Source of the DNA: 70-18 sp041691815
Lineage (GTDB): Bacteria; Pseudomonadota; Alphaproteobacteria; Acetobacterales; Acetobacteraceae
Length of the DNA stretch: 8,448 bases
Direction: 5' to 3'
Assembly (NCBI GenBank): GCA_041691815.1
Contig: JBEPTZ010000163.1
Span: forward strand, 1-8,448
Every line of letters starts with the position of its first letter. Position 1 is the first letter of the stretch. Made by a program: the position numbers and the translations under genes. Below are positions 6,366 to 8,448 of this stretch, piece after piece. The notes beneath the pieces are model-generated. The model was not told the DNA's origin. It ran no database searches and was given only the letters and a program-made list of their open reading frames with translations.

Positions 6366-6399
6366 CCGGCGAGGAGAGCACGCCGGCGAGAAGAGCACG
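6366..6399. repeat. 17-bp tandem direct repeat upstream of degP
   Basis: Two directly adjacent 17-base units, CCGGCGAGGAGAGCACG (6366-6382) and CCGGCGAGAAGAGCACG (6383-6399), differ at one position. They sit 49-82 bases before the degP-like start codon, in the 155-base gap after hflC. Head-to-tail units near a promoter position are typical of tandem operators for dimeric activators or response regulators. That role is inferred; a chance duplication is also possible. Confidence 0.7.
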
Positions 6400-6409
6400 A
6401 ATGTGGGCC

Positions 6410-6427
6410 TGCCGCGTGCCGGCGGCA
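6410..6427. other. Short inverted repeat in the hflC-degP gap
   Basis: TGCCGC (6410-6415) and GCGGCA (6422-6427) form a perfect 6-bp stem with a six-base loop. There is no T run beside it. It could be part of the leader structure upstream of degP, or chance in GC-rich DNA. Confidence 0.3.
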
Positions 6428-6435
6428 AGCAGTGC

Positions 6436-6466
6436 GGCGGGGACGCGGTGAGTTCCGCGCCCCGCC
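6436..6466 (-). terminator. Strong GC hairpin just after the hflC stop
   Basis: On the minus strand GGCGGGGCGCGG (6466-6455) pairs with CCGCGTCCCCGCC (6448-6436) in a 12-bp stem with one bulged base and a six-base loop, starting six bases after the hflC stop. There is no U tract after it. It may be a terminator without a U tract, a partial terminator or attenuator between hflC and degP, or a 3' end stabiliser for hflKC mRNA. The structure is clear; the function is uncertain. Confidence 0.5.
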
Positions 6467-6472
6467 GGACGG

Positions 6473-7363
6473 CTATTTTGCCGCAGCGGCAGCCTCAGGC
6501 GTCGGCGCCTCGCGCAGCATCTTGAGGAAGGCGTCGCCGGGGCTCATCACCAGCCGCGACTGGCCCTTGGCGAACGCCTCGCGATAGGCCTGCAAGGTGC
6601 GCCACACCTGGAAGAAGTGGGTGTCCTTGTTGAAGGCGTCGGCATAGATGGTGATCGCCTTGGCCTCGCCCTCGCCGCGCAGCTTGTCGGCGGTGGCGCG
6701 GGCCTGGGCCAGTAGCACGGTCTTCTCCCGCTCGGCGTCGGCCCGCACCTTGGCGGCGGCCTCGGCACCCTCGGCGCGCAACTGGGCGGCGGCGCGCTGA
6801 CGCTCGGATTTCATGCGGCTCAGGATGGCCTGGGTGTTCTCCTCCGGCAGGTCGGCGCGGCGGATGCGCACGTCGTCCACCGAGACGCCGAAGCCGGCCA
6901 TCTCGGCGTTCACCTGGTCGCGGATCGAGGTCATGATGCGACCGCGCGCCGAGGACAGCACGTTCAGCAACTGCTCGCTGCCAAGCACCCGGCGCAGCGC
7001 CGAGGAGACCACCGAATTCAGCCGCGCCTGGATGCCGCCCTCGGTGGGGCCGACCGCCTGGTAGTAGCGCAGCGGATCGGTGATGCGGAAGCGGACGAAG
7101 CTGTCGACGATCACCCGGCGCTGGTCGCCAAGGATCACCTCCTCCGGCGCCACCGCATAATCGAGCAGGCGGCGGTCGAATACGATGGCGGTCTGCATCA
7201 GCGGCAGCTTGGCGTGCAGGCCCGGCTTGGTGATCACCCGCACCGGCTGACCGAACTGGGTGATCAGCACCTGCTGGGTCTGGTTGACGGTGAACAGCGT
7301 GGAGCCGGCGATGATCAGGACGACCACCAGGGCCGCCGCCAGCACGATCGTGACGCGGTTCAT
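6473..7363 (-). CDS. hflC: Protease modulator HflC (SPFH/band 7 protein)
   Basis: A 296-residue inner-membrane protein that, with HflK, forms the large periplasmic HflKC assembly around the FtsH AAA+ protease and limits its access to membrane substrates. One N-terminal membrane segment spans about residues 5-25 (TIVLAAALVVVLIIAG). The SPFH/band 7 domain follows (about 24-190), from the VNQTQQVLITQFGQP start, through KPGLHAKLPL, to a GVSVDDVRIRRADLP segment. A charged Ala/Glu/Arg-rich helix follows (about 175-240), suited to coiled-coil packing, with EGEAKAITIYADAF typical of HflC. The C-terminus (LVMSPGDAFLKML, then a short Ala-rich tail) is normal, and so is the length. Its ATG overlaps the HflK stop as ATGA, indicating translational coupling, with GGGAG about ten bases upstream. 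The call is strong. Confidence 0.96.
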   Translation of the reverse strand: MNRVTIVLAAALVVVLIIAGSTLFTVNQTQQVLITQFGQPVRVITKPGLHAKLPLMQTAIVFDRRLLDYAVAPEEVILGDQRRVIVDSFVRFRITDPLRYYQAVGPTEGGIQARLNSVVSSALRRVLGSEQLLNVLSSARGRIMTSIRDQVNAEMAGFGVSVDDVRIRRADLPEENTQAILSRMKSERQRAAAQLRAEGAEAAAKVRADAEREKTVLLAQARATADKLRGEGEAKAITIYADAFNKDTHFFQVWRTLQAYREAFAKGQSRLVMSPGDAFLKMLREAPTPEAAAAAK

Positions 7364-8448
7364 CGCTGGGGTGCTCCCGAGCCTGAGGCCGCTTCGGGCT
7401 GCAGCACCGCAGGCGGCGCCGGCGCTCGGTCCGCCCCTCCCGCGCCGGTGAGCGGCAGATACGGCACGATGCCCTTCAACTGATCGTCCACGATCACGCT
7501 CGGGGTATGCGTCAGGATGTCCTGCATGGTCTCCAGGTAGAGCCGTTTCATGGTCACGTCTTTGGCCAGGTCATAGGATTTCAGCACCGAGAGGAAGCGC
7601 TCGGTCTCACCGGTCGCCTTGGCGACGGAGACCTGGCGGTCGGCATCGGCCTCGGCGACCAGCCTGGCGGCGTCGCCACGGGCGCGGGGCACGATGTCGT
7701 TGCGGTAGGTATCGGCCTCGTTGCGCAGGCGTTCGGCATCGGTCTGGGCGCGCTGCACGTCGCGGAAGCTTTCGATCACCGCGGCCGGCGGGTCGACCTT
7801 CTGCAACTGCACCTGGGTGATTTCAACCCCGGAGCCGTACTGGTCCATCATCCCCTGCACGCCCTTCTTCACCGCCGCCTCGATCGAGGCGCGGGCGTCG
7901 GTCAGCGCCGGCTGGATGGGGGTGCGGCCGATGACCTCGCGCATCTCGCTTTCGGCGGCGGATTTGACCGTCTCGGCCGGGTTGCGGGTGGCGAACAGAT
8001 AGGCGCCGGCGTCGCGGATGCGCCAGAACACGGTGAAGTTGATGTCGACGATGTTCTCGTCGCCGGTCAGCATCAGCCCCTCGGTGGTGACGTCACGCGA
8101 GGCCTGGCCGCGGGTGCCGGATTCCTGGCTGCGATAGCCGATCTCCACCCGGTTCACCCGGGTAACCGCCGGGCGCAGCACGCTCTCCATCGGCCACGGG
8201 ATATGATAGTTCAGGCCGGGAAAGGTGGTGCGGTTATAGGCGCCGAAGCGCAGCACCACGCCCTGCTCGTCCGGCTGCACACGATAGAAACCGGTGGCGC
8301 CCCACAGGATCAGCGCGACCACCACAACCAGCGCCACGCTGCGCTTGCCGGGGAAACTGCTGCCGCCGCCAGAGCGCGAGCCGCCGCCGCCGAAACCGGG
8401 CGGGATGAAGCTGCGCAGGAAGGCCTGCAGCCGGGCGATCAGTTCGTC
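7360..8448 (-). CDS. hflK: FtsH protease activity modulator HflK (SPFH/band 7 protein), N-terminus off window
   Basis: HflK, partner of HflC in the membrane complex that surrounds FtsH. The frame is open to the window edge, giving 362 visible residues; only part of the N-terminus is missing. The visible start is a short helix (DELIARLQAFLRSF), then a Pro/Gly/Ser-rich cytosolic stretch (residues 16-34) typical of HflK. A membrane segment follows (about 38-54, VALVVVVALILWGATG), then the SPFH/band 7 domain starting FYRVQPDEQGVVLRFG with FPGLNYHIPWP. A region rich in Ala, Glu and Arg (TDAERLRNEADTYRN) precedes the conserved RLYLETMQDIL near the C-terminus. The tail is Ala/Pro-rich and probably disordered. 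A GTG at 8337 is inside the gene at the start of the membrane segment; using it would remove the cytosolic part, so it is rejected as the start. The gene is the first seen of the hflK-hflC pair. Confidence 0.95.
   Translation of the reverse strand, partial: DELIARLQAFLRSFIPPGFGGGGSRSGGGSSFPGKRSVALVVVVALILWGATGFYRVQPDEQGVVLRFGAYNRTTFPGLNYHIPWPMESVLRPAVTRVNRVEIGYRSQESGTRGQASRDVTTEGLMLTGDENIVDINFTVFWRIRDAGAYLFATRNPAETVKSAAESEMREVIGRTPIQPALTDARASIEAAVKKGVQGMMDQYGSGVEITQVQLQKVDPPAAVIESFRDVQRAQTDAERLRNEADTYRNDIVPRARGDAARLVAEADADRQVSVAKATGETERFLSVLKSYDLAKDVTMKRLYLETMQDILTHTPSVIVDDQLKGIVPYLPLTGAGGADRAPAPPAVLQPEAASGSGAPQR

Noticed and set aside
1..8448. CRISPR arrays, tRNA or rRNA genes, transposase genes, phage genes, defence systems
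   Set aside because: I saw no spaced repeat array, tRNA-like cloverleaf with the usual arms, rRNA segment, or mobile-element protein on either strand. The only repeats are the two AT-rich elements and the 17-bp tandem pair.

Overview
The window is GC-rich, densely coding DNA that looks chromosomal and alphaproteobacterial. Two things point towards Acetobacteraceae or a relative: the hflK-hflC-degP type arrangement, and a structured AT-rich intergenic repeat of a kind I associate with that family. This placement is inference from gene content and style; there is no rRNA or other marker gene here to confirm it.

Layout, left to right. (1) Bases 1-1759, plus strand: three tightly packed, overlapping genes. 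They are the 3' part of a PfkB-family sugar kinase (best match 2-dehydro-3-deoxygluconokinase), a GNAT acetyltransferase, and a small Cys-rich DUF2237 protein. (2) Bases 1760-1897: a convergent intergenic gap filled almost exactly, stop codon to stop codon, by one copy of an AT-rich inverted-repeat element. (3) Bases 1898-3388, minus strand: an M81/MlrC-family metallopeptidase. (4) Bases 3389-3686: the divergent gap, with a plausible promoter for the mlrC-like gene and a second copy of the element. (5) Bases 3687 to about 4714, plus strand: a zinc-dependent deacetylase of the histone deacetylase/acetylpolyamine amidohydrolase superfamily. Its last codons run into abnormal poly-G sequence. (6) Bases 4703-4791: long G tracts between convergent genes, probably a sequencing or assembly problem or a badly resolved terminator. 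(7) Bases 4806-8448, minus strand: the envelope quality-control cluster hflK (N-terminus off the window), hflC (ATGA overlap) and, after a 155-base gap, a DegP/HtrA-type periplasmic serine protease.

How the genes fit together. HflK and HflC form the membrane SPFH complex that surrounds and modulates the FtsH protease, and the DegP-like protease handles misfolded proteins in the periplasm, so the right third is a coherent membrane/periplasm proteostasis unit. The hflC-degP gap holds a strong hairpin just after the hflC stop and a 17-bp tandem direct repeat upstream of degP. degP may therefore be expressed or regulated partly on its own. The left operon suggests sugar-acid (KDG) metabolism plus two accessory genes. 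The divergent MlrC-like and deacetylase genes are both predicted metal-dependent hydrolases of amide-type bonds, with substrates unknown.

I found no new multi-gene system. The points most worth a second look are the repeat family (two copies, with a compensatory base-pair change in one hairpin), the poly-G break at the end of the deacetylase gene, and the tandem repeat upstream of degP.
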